Shown here piece after piece: positions 8,286-18,172 of a DNA stretch of 64,000 nt; the stretch's first letter is position 1; each line of letters starts with the position of its first letter. A program made the position numbers and the translations under genes. This DNA comes from Niastella yeongjuensis (GTDB lineage: Bacteria; Bacteroidota; Bacteroidia; Chitinophagales; Chitinophagaceae): contig NZ_FOCZ01000015.1 of NCBI RefSeq assembly GCF_900110245.1, positions 62,001 to 126,000 on the forward strand. The letters are read 5' to 3'. The notes below the pieces were generated by a model that saw only the letters and a program-made list of their open reading frames with translations, ran no database searches and was not told where the DNA came from.

Positions 8286-11200
8286 ATGAAAAACAACCAG
8301 GCACATGCGCAGCGGGGCATTACCTTGTCCCTGCTCGCTCTTATCCTTATGTGTTCTTTTCCGGCCTTTTCCCAAAAATGGCGTTTGATCACTCCTTCTT
8401 ACCCCACCACCGATGCACCTGTTATTGGCATCTCCGTGGCCGACTCCGGCGCTACGGGCGATGGGGTCACTGATGTTACCAACATTTTTCAGCGCTCGTT
8501 GAACACCCTGAGCAAAGCGGGTGGTGGTACCTTGTTTGTACCCAAAGGGAAATACGTGATCAAGGGCAACCTTACCATTCCTAAAGGTATTACCCTGCGG
8601 GGCGAATGGCAACAACCGGTAAAAGGCCAGCCGCTTGTTGGTACCATTTTAATGGCTTACGCCGGCCGTAACAATGCCAATGCGGCCGCCTTTATCACCA
8701 TGCAACCTTCGGCACAGGTGCAGGACCTGAGCATCTGGTACCCTGAACAATTGCCCGATAACATTGTCCCCTACCCGCCTGCCATCCTGTTTGGCCAGCC
8801 CAACTATTTTGGTAATGAATTCTGCAATACCAAAAACCTCACGTTGGTTAACGTGTATGACGGGATCGTATTTTCCGTAGCAAACGGTGGTACCTGTCCG
8901 GTTATCTGGAATATTTACGGTACCCCTTTGCACAAAGGCATTCAGCTCGATAACATCGTGGATGTGGGCCGGGTGCAATACCTGGATTTTTCACCGGTCT
9001 ACTGGGCTGGTTCCGGATTGGCCAATGCACCTGCCGCCGGCAGTGGCTTTGCCAGTTGGATCTACCAGAATGGCGCCGGTATTGTAATGCGTCGTAACGA
9101 CTGGACCAACACCGCCTTCGTAAATGTGGAAGGTTATAATGTAGGTTTCTGGGTATCCGAATCGGTGGCCAATCCCGGCGCTTTTCCAAATGGCAGTAAC
9201 TACGCCATGAACTTCTCCAACTGTAATACGGCCGTTCAGGTAGATGGGCTGCAAACAGTAGGCATTATGTTCTCCCGCGTAACCGTTACCGGTTGTGCAT
9301 CGGGTTTTGTTCTGAACCCTTATTCAAAAAGAGGCGCTATTCAATTACACAGCTGTACTATCGCAGCCACCAACAATGCCATCTCTATCGACTCTACCGT
9401 AACCGGCAGCTTGTTGATGCAGCAATCAACTGTCAACGGTGGAAAAGTAAATATAGCCGGTGGAACCTTTACCGCATCTGATTGCGATTTCAATAACGGC
9501 AGTCAGAAAAATGTGATCGGTTCACGTGGCCGCGCTATTCTTACCAGCAACCGGTACAGCAATGGTTCCAATTTTCAAAACAACTCTTACTATGTAAGCA
9601 GTATCGACGATACACCCCTGTCATTGTCAAAAATGCCGGATGTACCCACTACTATAGCTGCCGAAACACACATGCCTTCCAGAAAGGTATTGTACCTGGC
9701 CACGGCTGCACCCTATAATGCAAAAGCCGATGGGGTAACTGACAACACAACAGCCATTCAAAATGCCCTGAACCAGGCCGGCACCGATGGCGGTGGTATT
9801 GTGTTCCTGCCGCCGGGAAAATATAAGGTATCAGGACATCTTACGGTGCCTACCAATGTGGAACTGAAAGGCGCCAATGATGTCAGCAGCGCCCCTACCG
9901 GCACCGGCAGCATTCTGGAAGCGTATGCCGATAAAGGCAATCCCGGTGGTACTCCTTTCCTGCGGCTGTCAGCAGGCAGCGGTATCCGCGGGCTGGTGTT
10001 CAATTATCCCGAACAAAAGGGTGACCTGGTCCCCAACTTCCCGCAATATCCTTACACCATTCAGGGTTTGGGCAGCGATGTATACATTATCAACATCGGC
10101 ATTCGCGCCAGCTACAATGGGGTTGATCTGTTTACCAACAAATGCGACAACCATTATATCGACTACCTGGCCGGACATGTATTTCACACTGCGGTTCGTG
10201 TAGGCGGTAATTCGAATGGCGGCAGGATTTACAACCTTCATTTCAATACCATTTATTTTGCCAATGGTTCTGAATCAAAATTCGGTTCCTGGCCCAACGC
10301 GCCTACCAGAAACGGCGATTCACTGGTCTATGCTTACAATTATAACAACGTAAGCTGGATGGAACTGGGCGATTGCCAGAACGAAACGCTTTATAATGAT
10401 TTTGTGTATGGCGCTAATTATGGCCTGACATTGCTTTCAGAAGGAGCAAACGCTTCCGGTATCAGCGTGGGCGTTAGTGTCGATGGCGCCAGAAAGGCCT
10501 TTGCCTTCAATGGCATCGGCACTGCCGGGCTCCCCTTCATCAACACCCAGATCGTTTCATTGAACGATACGGCCAACAGTTACATCGTTACCAATTCCGG
10601 TTTTACCGGAACGGCTGATTTTTACAGCTCCGATTACTGGGGCAATCCCGACAATGGCATTCAACTTAAGGGTGGAACCATAAACTGGCAAACCGCCAAT
10701 TTTGAAAGTCCGGGCCGCGTACGCTGGGGAAATGTACAGGCAGGGGCCCTCAACCTGCACAATTCCTGGTTATGGGGCAACAACGCGATTTTAAATGCCA
10801 ATACCGAGTCGCATTTGTCGGCGCGCTCTTCCATCATAGACAGTTCAAACATTCACCCGGCACAAGTAGCCTTATGGAAGAACAACCTCGGCAATAGCTG
10901 GTCGGTGTCTACTGCCGGTGCGTTAGACAGAAAGGGTTGGACAGCCACCGCTTCTGCTACCAATGGCGACGCCAGGTACGCACTCGACAGCAATGCTACC
11001 ACGCGCTGGGCTACCAACGGCTCTCAGGTCCCCGGGCAAACCTTTACGGTTGACATGAAAACAACCAACACCATCAACCGGATCGTACTGGACGCATCGC
11101 AAAGTCCTAATGATGATCCTGCCGGTTATGATGTATATGTTTCTACCGATAACACTAACTGGACGGGCCCCATCGCTTCGGGCGTTGGTTCACCCGGTAT

Positions 11201-12065
11201 GACACTGATCCTGTTCCCGGATGCAGTTGGCCGTTATATCAGGATCGTTCAAACCGGTTCTAAAGGCAATTACTGGTCAATACATGAGTTGTACGTATGG
11301 GGCAAGGTAAATACCATTCCAGTACAGGCCATTGCCATACCCGGTAAAATTGAAGCAGAAGATTTTGACAAGGGCGGACAAGGCGTTGCCTATAACGACG
11401 CCGATGCCGTAAACTCCGGCGGACAATACAGAACAACAGAAGGTGTTGATATAGAAAATTGTAGTGAAGGTGGCTATGATGTGGGCTGGACAAACGCCAA
11501 TGAATGGATGAAATACACCGTAAATGTTACCACTGCAGGTGTATACACCATTCAGGCACGGGTTGCATCGCCCGGCAATGGCAGCCAGTTCTATATTGAA
11601 TTGAACGGCGTTAATATTTCAGGTACCATTACCATTCCCAATACCACTGATTGGCAAAAATATCAAACAGTAACGGTAACAACACCAAGCCTGCAAGCAG
11701 GTGTACAAACTTTGCGGATTGTAGAATTAACGGGTGGGTTCAACCTCAATTATGTAACGTTCGTTCGTCCCGGCGCCCGCATGATCGCGGTGAATCAACC
11801 TTTACCAATGCAGACTGTAGTATTCCCGAACCCGGTTACCGGCAAACAGATCAATGTACAGATGATCAATCAGGCAACCGGTAATTACCAGATTCAACTG
11901 TTCAATCATCTCGGACAGTCTGTATACAGCACAAAAGTGTCGGTTACCAATGGCAATCAACTGATCCCCATTACACCCGATCACAAATTACCTGCAGGAA
12001 ATTATATCCTGGAACTGTCTGTGCATAATGGCAAACCAATTACCAGCAAGCTGGTGGTACAATAA
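8286..12065 (+). CDS. Secreted tandem beta-helix (pectate-lyase-3/GH55-like) protein with F5/8C, CBM6 and T9SS domains
   Basis: A 1259-residue exported protein with a Sec signal peptide ending near AFSQ (27-30). Two homologous right-handed beta-helix modules follow; each opens with the pectate_lyase_3 signature: GATGDGVTDVTNIFQ plus GGGTLFVPKGKY at about 55-98, and KADGVTDNTTAIQ plus GGGIVFLPPGKY near 480-515. After about residue 880 comes an F5/8-type C (discoidin/CBM32-like) domain, then a CBM6-like domain (GKIEAEDFDKGGQG, about 1018-1162). The C-terminal T9SS type A sorting domain starts at VVFPNPVTG (about 1178). The two-helix plan recalls GH55 exo-beta-1,3-glucanases, but catalytic residues could not be assigned, so the substrate is open. 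It is monocistronic, with a strong terminator at 12078-12122. Confidence 0.85.
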   Translation: MKNNQAHAQRGITLSLLALILMCSFPAFSQKWRLITPSYPTTDAPVIGISVADSGATGDGVTDVTNIFQRSLNTLSKAGGGTLFVPKGKYVIKGNLTIPKGITLRGEWQQPVKGQPLVGTILMAYAGRNNANAAAFITMQPSAQVQDLSIWYPEQLPDNIVPYPPAILFGQPNYFGNEFCNTKNLTLVNVYDGIVFSVANGGTCPVIWNIYGTPLHKGIQLDNIVDVGRVQYLDFSPVYWAGSGLANAPAAGSGFASWIYQNGAGIVMRRNDWTNTAFVNVEGYNVGFWVSESVANPGAFPNGSNYAMNFSNCNTAVQVDGLQTVGIMFSRVTVTGCASGFVLNPYSKRGAIQLHSCTIAATNNAISIDSTVTGSLLMQQSTVNGGKVNIAGGTFTASDCDFNNGSQKNVIGSRGRAILTSNRYSNGSNFQNNSYYVSSIDDTPLSLSKMPDVPTTIAAETHMPSRKVLYLATAAPYNAKADGVTDNTTAIQNALNQAGTDGGGIVFLPPGKYKVSGHLTVPTNVELKGANDVSSAPTGTGSILEAYADKGNPGGTPFLRLSAGSGIRGLVFNYPEQKGDLVPNFPQYPYTIQGLGSDVYIINIGIRASYNGVDLFTNKCDNHYIDYLAGHVFHTAVRVGGNSNGGRIYNLHFNTIYFANGSESKFGSWPNAPTRNGDSLVYAYNYNNVSWMELGDCQNETLYNDFVYGANYGLTLLSEGANASGISVGVSVDGARKAFAFNGIGTAGLPFINTQIVSLNDTANSYIVTNSGFTGTADFYSSDYWGNPDNGIQLKGGTINWQTANFESPGRVRWGNVQAGALNLHNSWLWGNNAILNANTESHLSARSSIIDSSNIHPAQVALWKNNLGNSWSVSTAGALDRKGWTATASATNGDARYALDSNATTRWATNGSQVPGQTFTVDMKTTNTINRIVLDASQSPNDDPAGYDVYVSTDNTNWTGPIASGVGSPGMTLILFPDAVGRYIRIVQTGSKGNYWSIHELYVWGKVNTIPVQAIAIPGKIEAEDFDKGGQGVAYNDADAVNSGGQYRTTEGVDIENCSEGGYDVGWTNANEWMKYTVNVTTAGVYTIQARVASPGNGSQFYIELNGVNISGTITIPNTTDWQKYQTVTVTTPSLQAGVQTLRIVELTGGFNLNYVTFVRPGARMIAVNQPLPMQTVVFPNPVTGKQINVQMINQATGNYQIQLFNHLGQSVYSTKVSVTNGNQLIPITPDHKLPAGNYILELSVHNGKPITSKLVVQ

Positions 12066-12077
12066 CAGATCTATTTA

Positions 12078-12122
12078 AAAAAAAGATGCCGTCCTGTTTA
12101 CACAGAGACGGCATCTTTTTTT
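12078..12122 (+). terminator. Rho-independent terminator
   Basis: A perfect 16-bp stem (12078-12093 with 12107-12122) whose outer part is A7/T7, with a GATGCCGTC core. It lies 12 bp after the stop of the beta-helix gene and would also work in reverse. Confidence 0.9.
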
Positions 12123-12176
12123 CAGGCATTCGGCTTACAAACATTTTCATGGAAAAAAACAGGTGTTTTAACGGTT

Positions 12177-12205
12177 TTTGAACCGCCCGATAATTAATAG
12201 GTTCG
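12177..12205 (+). promoter_or_regulatory. Candidate promoter of the small lipoprotein gene
   Basis: TTTG (12177-12180), 17 bp, then TAGGTTCG (12198-12205), one mismatch from the Bacteroidota TTTG/TAnnTTTG promoter. The ATG is 50 bp downstream. Confidence 0.4.
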
Positions 12206-12255
12206 CACCTTTTCATTTACATGCCTTACGTATGTAAACCCTAAAAAATTATACC

Positions 12256-12699
12256 ATGAAAATGTTTTTTGTACACAAAAAGACAATCCTTACAACTGGT
12301 CTTTTAGTAGCGTTCAGCGCCATGATCCTCGCTGGCTGTGATGATGCAACCACAGCGGCAGAACAATCTTCAGAACCTGCAACTGCTTCGTCCACTGAAA
12401 AGAAATGGACAGAAGTGTTGTCGCTGAAAGGTTCCGGCACAAAGAATTCTGCTTCTTTTCATTTAAACGGCGGCAAGGCAAGAGTTAAATACTCCTTTAA
12501 GGCAGATGAGATGGGCATGTTTGCATTTTATGTAGTGCCTGAAGGTACAGACCTGAACAAAGAAGGCGGCTTTCCTGATGGAGAGAGCGAGAAAACCGAA
12601 TCTTCCGAAACTTACATTACAAAGGAAGCCGGTAATTACTACATCTCCGTTAACTCAGCCAATGGTAACTGGGATATCTCCGTTGAAGAAGAGAAATAA
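12256..12699 (+). CDS. Small lipoprotein, hypothetical
   Basis: A 147-residue protein with a lipoprotein signal peptide (basic start MKMFFVHKK, hydrophobic core, lipobox LAGC with Cys28), a Ser/Thr/Ala/Glu-rich linker (residues 30-50), and a small beta-rich domain of about 95 residues. That domain (VKYSFKADEMGMFAFYVVPEG and NYYISVNSANGNWDISVEE) resembles the beta-sandwich modules of periplasmic binding or inhibitor-like proteins, with the ending typical of PepSY-independent beta sandwiches. No family could be named. It is transcribed alone from the candidate promoter at 12177-12205 and ends at a bidirectional terminator shared with the large convergent operon. Confidence 0.75.
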   Translation: MKMFFVHKKTILTTGLLVAFSAMILAGCDDATTAAEQSSEPATASSTEKKWTEVLSLKGSGTKNSASFHLNGGKARVKYSFKADEMGMFAFYVVPEGTDLNKEGGFPDGESEKTESSETYITKEAGNYYISVNSANGNWDISVEEEK

Positions 12700-12721
12700 T
12701 AATTAAACAGCGCACATAAAC

Positions 12722-12758
12722 AAAAGGGGCCTCCCCACACAGCGGGAGAGCCCCTTTT
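12722..12758. terminator. Bidirectional terminator between lipoprotein gene and the 18-kb operon
   Basis: AAAAGGGGC (12722-12730) pairs with 12750-12758, and CTCCC (12731-12735) with GGGAG (12744-12748), leaving one bulged A. T-runs follow on both strands. It serves as the end of the six-gene operon read from the minus strand. Confidence 0.85.
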
Positions 12759-12784
12759 TTTATTGTCTGTTTCTTTCTATCAGC

Positions 12785-15700
12785 TCACTTCTTCCCTGTG
12801 TTATAATAGAAATTGCAAGATTCAATTTTATCATTCCTGAAATAAAATTCTATTCTATATCCTTCCTTTGTATAACCTGTATAGGTAACATTGGGCGTAT
12901 TCAGGCGGCCATTATATCGTATGAACACATCATGGAATGCTTCTTTACAAGCCTGTAATAAACGGGCGCCTGGCCATCCAGAGGGATAATCCCCCACCAG
13001 ATAGACCACTTTATCATTCGGATCACGAGACTCTTTGAATTTTACATGCTCAACTGCCTTTGGCAGACCGATGGTATTCCAGTCTACAATCGACAACCCT
13101 TTTACATATTTCTCGGTAGTGACATCTGTAACTATCATGATCCGGTCATTATCATGCACCCAGCCTTTTCTGTCACCAGATATGTAAGCAGAGTCCCTGC
13201 TGTCGTGAATAGCTTTGTCTACATCTGCAGGCAACACCCCATACTTGTTGGCAGCACCTGCGTTAACCGCCTGCCGGGAATAGTATCGCTGGCCAACACT
13301 AGCCATCTCCTCGCCATTTATTTCTTTTTTATCATAATCTTCCCAATCTTTCCATCCTGCGTTCCAGTCTTCGGCTACCACTTTCACGGGCTCTTCTTCA
13401 AATTTCAGGATCTTCTCGTACAGTGTATTCATAGCCTCTTTGTCCCAATCTGCGGGAAGTTGTTTTGTACTTAGACTCCGGATCGCCGGCCAGTACTTTT
13501 TCAGCGTTTCATACCTACCCTTCCATTTTTCATATGCTTCCTTTTTGTCCTTGTAAAGCTTATAAGCTTTTGACACGTTATCAAAGTCCGATACCATATC
13601 CTTTTGTCCTGCATCTAACTTTTCCATGTCAATCGCAGGCCTTAGCTTACTATCATAGGCGTCAAATAGCAGGTCTACTGCGGTCATCGTATATTCCAAT
13701 ACTTTTATTTCCTCAGCTAAATTAAAGTAGGATACGGATTTCTCCGCTAAACTCTTTGCGTTGTTTCGTAATAACTGAGCTGTTTGCCGCGCATCTACAT
13801 CTAACATGTGCCACAGGTACAGGGCGGGCATCCGTATTACGTCCCCACTATGGAATAACACGGTTTGATCGGTGAGTACAAAATCTTCGCCAAAGACCAC
13901 CGTAACCGCATCCAGCGGTTTAATGTAATTGATAATTCCATATCCATTATCATACATGTAAGTGGTAAGCTTCTTCTGTTTGTCAGAATTGATCTCCGGT
14001 TTGAATACCTGTTTTTTTCTTTCATGGATGGTAAACCGCGGTACATGCTGAACGGAAAAATCAATTTGATCGGTATTTACGGTAATAGAGAACTCGTCAT
14101 AGTCAAATGATGCGTTATAAAAAAGCCTGTTACCCGGCAGGTCACCGCGATCAAATCCACTACGCTCATCATTCATTTTACAAAGTTCAAAGAGGGCTTC
14201 CATCATAGCATTATGATTATGGCCGTCTACATCATGCACCAATCTGTATAAAACGGTCAGGTTATCTTCACTATTAAGGTAATTGAATAACGCTGCAGCC
14301 TGCTCGGGATCTGGCACGGTCCTGACCACTTGTATCAGCTGCCCCTCTTCACATTTTAGTTCCTCATCTACGAGGCAGCCGGTGATCCAGTTACTTTCAT
14401 TCGTATACACTTTTATGATCTGGATCCTTTCGGTGGCAGAAAGGCGATAGTAGTCCTCGGCACACATAGTAGCCAGGATGTCTTTTATTTCCTTAACATC
14501 GGTAGCAACTGCCAGTCTTCCATTTTGCTTTTTAACTGTTTCAATAAACCGGGTAAACGCATTCAGGTATGGATTCGCCTTTTTCTCCAAATCGCTATAA
14601 GAAAAATCAAAGGGATTAGTCATATACCCACTCATCTTTAATACATCGCCATCACGGGAGCACACAAATCTGGCATATTCATCGGGGTATAATTTTATCA
14701 GGTTGGCTATATTCATAAAAATAGGCAAGGGCATTACATCTGTCAGCGTATTATCCTTCAAAAAGGCTGCAGCTTCCACACTTCCTTCAAATTCTGAATA
14801 AGCTCCGGGGATGTCATATACAGGTACTTTTGGAGAATGGTACCTGTCGAACAAACCGTCCGTAGCAATATCCAACAGATACACTTCAGCATTTACCATA
14901 TACCCGCTGGCCCTGTATCCTGAGTCCCGGGTCTTTTTCCATGTTTCTTCCTTCATCTGCGCCCATCTGGCCTTTACACTGAAGGTGGTATCAGCTTTCA
15001 TTGCTGGAAAGGCGATGATGACATTTCGTTCAGTCTCTTTGGCCGACAAGCTATCGATATAGACTTTTCGGCCGCTGTCATCTGTATAAAAATACCCCAT
15101 AAAGGTTCCCGATGCGTTGGCTCCCTGTCCATTTGTACCAACTGCTATGTAGCGTATCATCTTGTCATTCGCAGGCAAACTAAAACCTATCAGTGTTCCG
15201 AACGAGATCCTTCCCAGTGAATCTTTTTCTCCGATACCGTTGAAATAATTGGTCTCACTGATGTTGATAGCTGTTGCCGTAGCCGGAAGCGTAACCGGCA
15301 TACCACCGGGCGACAGGAACGTATAGGTGCCTGTCTTTACATTCTTCAGTTTTTCAAAGTCGGTTACATTGTCCATTCTGAGTGCTGCATCTGCATCTTT
15401 TTCGAAAATGCTGATCACGGTTCCCGGATCATGTAACGCATCCCACTGGTATTTGGTAAAGTTGTCACCCGCCGGGTAATCCATCACATTCGATGACAGC
15501 TGCCCCTGTTTAAATCCATAATCACTATCGAACACATGTTTCAGCTTGAACAATCCATGTCCTAATTCATGGGCAGCTACTTTACCATCGGCACCATTAA
15601 AGAGATAGCCGAACTGTTTTCCTCTCGGCATATCACCGGCAATGCTGCTATCGCTGCTGTTCATTACAAACAGGTAAATGGCATCATTCTGCACGGTACG

Positions 15701-18139
15701 TGCTTTGGCATAGGTACTGTTCAATGCTTGCATTTCATCAGTGAGCATCGATAACCATCCACTTCCCGATACGGCCAGTTTATCATCATGATTCAGGTCC
15801 CAGCTTTTATCATTGAACGCCGCATCCTGCGTTACTTCAAACGAAACCGCCACGGGATTGTAAATAGCATTCAGCTGCTGGCTGATTGCCGCTTTGTCAA
15901 TGTTGGCGTCATTTACCGGCACGAGTACCAGTTTGAGGTTTTGCGGCTTGTAGGAGGCAATCAGCAGTTTACCCAGTGACAAATAAGTAGTATCGCTATT
16001 GGGGTACAACGCATACAACTCCTGCGCATCGCCCCCGGGGCCGCCTACGATGTGTATTTCCCAGGTATTGGCCGACAGCAGTTTACTTTCAAAGCGAATG
16101 CCTTTTGCCGTAATGAACCGAACACTGTCTGCCTTGATGGCAGTATCTTTTATGGTGATCTCCGCTTTTACTACATCGACACTTGCTTCCGTCACCAGTT
16201 TGGCGTTTACATAATAATCACCAGCCAGCTTTTCATATTTCTCCTTATACAGCACGCTGTTGGCATAAACAGGCTGATAAGCATCGAATGCGTAATGCTG
16301 GTCTTTATGCGGTATGAAACGCACCACCGCTTTGTTGGGTTGCAGCGTATTCAAATCCGCCTTCGTCATCTTTCCAAGCGAACCGTTTTCGCCTACTTTG
16401 GTAACCTTGCCGTCTTTGTCAATCCCATAAATAGTACCGTCTTTGTCTTTTATAGTGGTGGGCAGCTGGTCTACTTTTATTTCTTTTACGGAACCATCTG
16501 GGCCGGTAATGATCAACGTAGCGCCGCCGCCGGTACTGTATCCATTGTGCTCCGATGGTTCATTCAACTCCACTTTAATGTTTTCTACACCGGGAATTAC
16601 CATATCGATGTAGTAATTGGCAGTGTCAACACCTCTAATTACAATGCCTGCATCTTTGCCCCCATCGAGCACCTGGTCAAGATTGGCAATCTGTTTCTCC
16701 GTTGAGTCGTAAGTTGTTTCAAAATAACCACCGATCAGCTGTTTGTCGGTATTGACGCTTATACTGCTGAATTTTACCTTCACCCGGTTTTGCCCCAGGA
16801 AGGGCACCGTAACATAACCCGCTCCGGTGAAGCTGCTCTGGCCGCTCACCTGCGTTAGTTTTACCGGGAAGTCCCCGGCTACGACCACATCACCGGTCAA
16901 CAGTGTTTGCACGGTTTTACGGTTGGTGATATTGGGTTCGGCAGTGAGGATGCCACAGGTGCTGTCTACCGCACTGTCTTTACCCATGGTCAGCGTTTTT
17001 ATATCGCTGTAAGTATACGTATTCCCGTTATCGCAGGTACCACCCACCCGGTATTCATATGTTTTATCTTTTTTCAGGTCGGTGAGCATCATGCGGCTGG
17101 TATTGGTAGTGGCACTGTACCAGGTGGCAGCTGTTTGTCCTTTTTCGCGGGAATCAACAATAAAGGCAGTTTGATTGGGGTTTGAAACCCAGGTAACAGT
17201 AACGTTGCCGTTTTTTATTTCGGCCTGTACATTCAATGGTGCGGCACAGTTGTTCTGGCAGGTGAACCAGTATATTTCACTATAGCCATTGTTACGCCAA
17301 ACATCTCCTCCTTCAGCCCCCTCGGGCACCTGGGCCCTGATGCGCCAGGCATAGCGGTGGCCAGCCAGCAATAAAGGTTCTGCAGGGCCATATAATAATG
17401 TGGTGCTTTTTGTTGTAGTTTGGTACAAAGGCTGGGCAGTACCAAAGGCCGCTTCGGGTGCCACGCCATTGTCCCACAGCTCAACCAGCGTAAATTCATA
17501 TTCGGTATTGAAAGCGCTTACCGGACTGTTATAGTTCCGGGGCGTCCATTGGAAAATGATGTTTTGCGGATCTTTATATACGATGCTTTCTGCCTTTACG
17601 GGCAGGTTCAGCAGGGGCGGATCGTTCAGACTGATCCAGGCCATGGCGCAGGAGCTGCGGCCTACCACCTGGTTGGTGCCGGTTTCGGTTTCTATGGCTT
17701 CAAAACAAAACTGATAGAACCCTTCGGGCAGCTTACCGCTTTGCACGTATTGTGCACGCGTGATGCCCTGGAATATAAGATTGTCTGCATTGAAATATGG
17801 CGCCAGATCGCCCAGCGTTATGCGGAGTGGAATACCGGCATCGAGGTGGATGGGCGGATAATACATGTTATCACGACTCACCAGTTTGGCCACCTGCCCC
17901 TGTATGCTCATGCGTAACCTTACCTGCGCGGTCGGTTTGTTCAAATCGGTATTGGTAAGCAGCACCACCAGTTTTTCCTGGGTGCCATTATAATAATCGC
18001 TCAGATTCAAAGTATATGGCGCCTGCAACTGCGGCACTATCTGCACCGGGTATTGCTGACCAATAACCATATTGCCGGTCAATAAGCAAACGAACAGCAA
18101 CAACCGGCTTATAGCTTTCTTATATAGGGTAACTCTCAT
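12785..18139 (-). CDS. Giant exported TANFOR/FN3 protein with metzincin-type zinc site
   Basis: A 1784-residue protein with a signal peptide ending near VIGQQ. The N-terminal 190 residues (PYTLNLSDYYNGTQEKLVVLL...) resemble the Bacteroidota TANFOR domain. An FN3 domain follows at about 300-390 (APLNVQAEIKNGNVTVTW). A zinc-peptidase site is at residues 857-868, HELGHGLFKLKH (His857, Glu858, His861, His868), with a Met-turn-like NVMDY about 15-20 residues later and a QWD-LHDP block. The remaining 900 residues include alpha-helical parts and a terminal segment (about 1650-1784) with no recognised family. There is no T9SS signal. It is the last gene of the operon, 33 bp after the SprB-repeat gene. 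It resembles polymorphic-toxin-like giants of Bacteroidota, but no immunity-type gene follows. Confidence 0.8.
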   Translation of the reverse strand: MRVTLYKKAISRLLLFVCLLTGNMVIGQQYPVQIVPQLQAPYTLNLSDYYNGTQEKLVVLLTNTDLNKPTAQVRLRMSIQGQVAKLVSRDNMYYPPIHLDAGIPLRITLGDLAPYFNADNLIFQGITRAQYVQSGKLPEGFYQFCFEAIETETGTNQVVGRSSCAMAWISLNDPPLLNLPVKAESIVYKDPQNIIFQWTPRNYNSPVSAFNTEYEFTLVELWDNGVAPEAAFGTAQPLYQTTTKSTTLLYGPAEPLLLAGHRYAWRIRAQVPEGAEGGDVWRNNGYSEIYWFTCQNNCAAPLNVQAEIKNGNVTVTWVSNPNQTAFIVDSREKGQTAATWYSATTNTSRMMLTDLKKDKTYEYRVGGTCDNGNTYTYSDIKTLTMGKDSAVDSTCGILTAEPNITNRKTVQTLLTGDVVVAGDFPVKLTQVSGQSSFTGAGYVTVPFLGQNRVKVKFSSISVNTDKQLIGGYFETTYDSTEKQIANLDQVLDGGKDAGIVIRGVDTANYYIDMVIPGVENIKVELNEPSEHNGYSTGGGATLIITGPDGSVKEIKVDQLPTTIKDKDGTIYGIDKDGKVTKVGENGSLGKMTKADLNTLQPNKAVVRFIPHKDQHYAFDAYQPVYANSVLYKEKYEKLAGDYYVNAKLVTEASVDVVKAEITIKDTAIKADSVRFITAKGIRFESKLLSANTWEIHIVGGPGGDAQELYALYPNSDTTYLSLGKLLIASYKPQNLKLVLVPVNDANIDKAAISQQLNAIYNPVAVSFEVTQDAAFNDKSWDLNHDDKLAVSGSGWLSMLTDEMQALNSTYAKARTVQNDAIYLFVMNSSDSSIAGDMPRGKQFGYLFNGADGKVAAHELGHGLFKLKHVFDSDYGFKQGQLSSNVMDYPAGDNFTKYQWDALHDPGTVISIFEKDADAALRMDNVTDFEKLKNVKTGTYTFLSPGGMPVTLPATATAINISETNYFNGIGEKDSLGRISFGTLIGFSLPANDKMIRYIAVGTNGQGANASGTFMGYFYTDDSGRKVYIDSLSAKETERNVIIAFPAMKADTTFSVKARWAQMKEETWKKTRDSGYRASGYMVNAEVYLLDIATDGLFDRYHSPKVPVYDIPGAYSEFEGSVEAAAFLKDNTLTDVMPLPIFMNIANLIKLYPDEYARFVCSRDGDVLKMSGYMTNPFDFSYSDLEKKANPYLNAFTRFIETVKKQNGRLAVATDVKEIKDILATMCAEDYYRLSATERIQIIKVYTNESNWITGCLVDEELKCEEGQLIQVVRTVPDPEQAAALFNYLNSEDNLTVLYRLVHDVDGHNHNAMMEALFELCKMNDERSGFDRGDLPGNRLFYNASFDYDEFSITVNTDQIDFSVQHVPRFTIHERKKQVFKPEINSDKQKKLTTYMYDNGYGIINYIKPLDAVTVVFGEDFVLTDQTVLFHSGDVIRMPALYLWHMLDVDARQTAQLLRNNAKSLAEKSVSYFNLAEEIKVLEYTMTAVDLLFDAYDSKLRPAIDMEKLDAGQKDMVSDFDNVSKAYKLYKDKKEAYEKWKGRYETLKKYWPAIRSLSTKQLPADWDKEAMNTLYEKILKFEEEPVKVVAEDWNAGWKDWEDYDKKEINGEEMASVGQRYYSRQAVNAGAANKYGVLPADVDKAIHDSRDSAYISGDRKGWVHDNDRIMIVTDVTTEKYVKGLSIVDWNTIGLPKAVEHVKFKESRDPNDKVVYLVGDYPSGWPGARLLQACKEAFHDVFIRYNGRLNTPNVTYTGYTKEGYRIEFYFRNDKIESCNFYYNTGKK

Positions 18140-18172
18140 TGTTATACACGCTTTAAAACCGAAACCTTTTTA

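Noticed and set aside
16052-16705. 217-codon plus-strand frame opposite the giant gene
   Set aside because: It is antisense to a well-supported coding region with domain content and has no start signal or family match, so it is a shadow frame.
12785-18139. Classical polymorphic toxin with immunity partner
   Set aside because: The domain plan fits in part, but no same-strand immunity gene follows the giant and no recognised toxin fold was seen, so toxin status is left as a hypothesis rather than a call.
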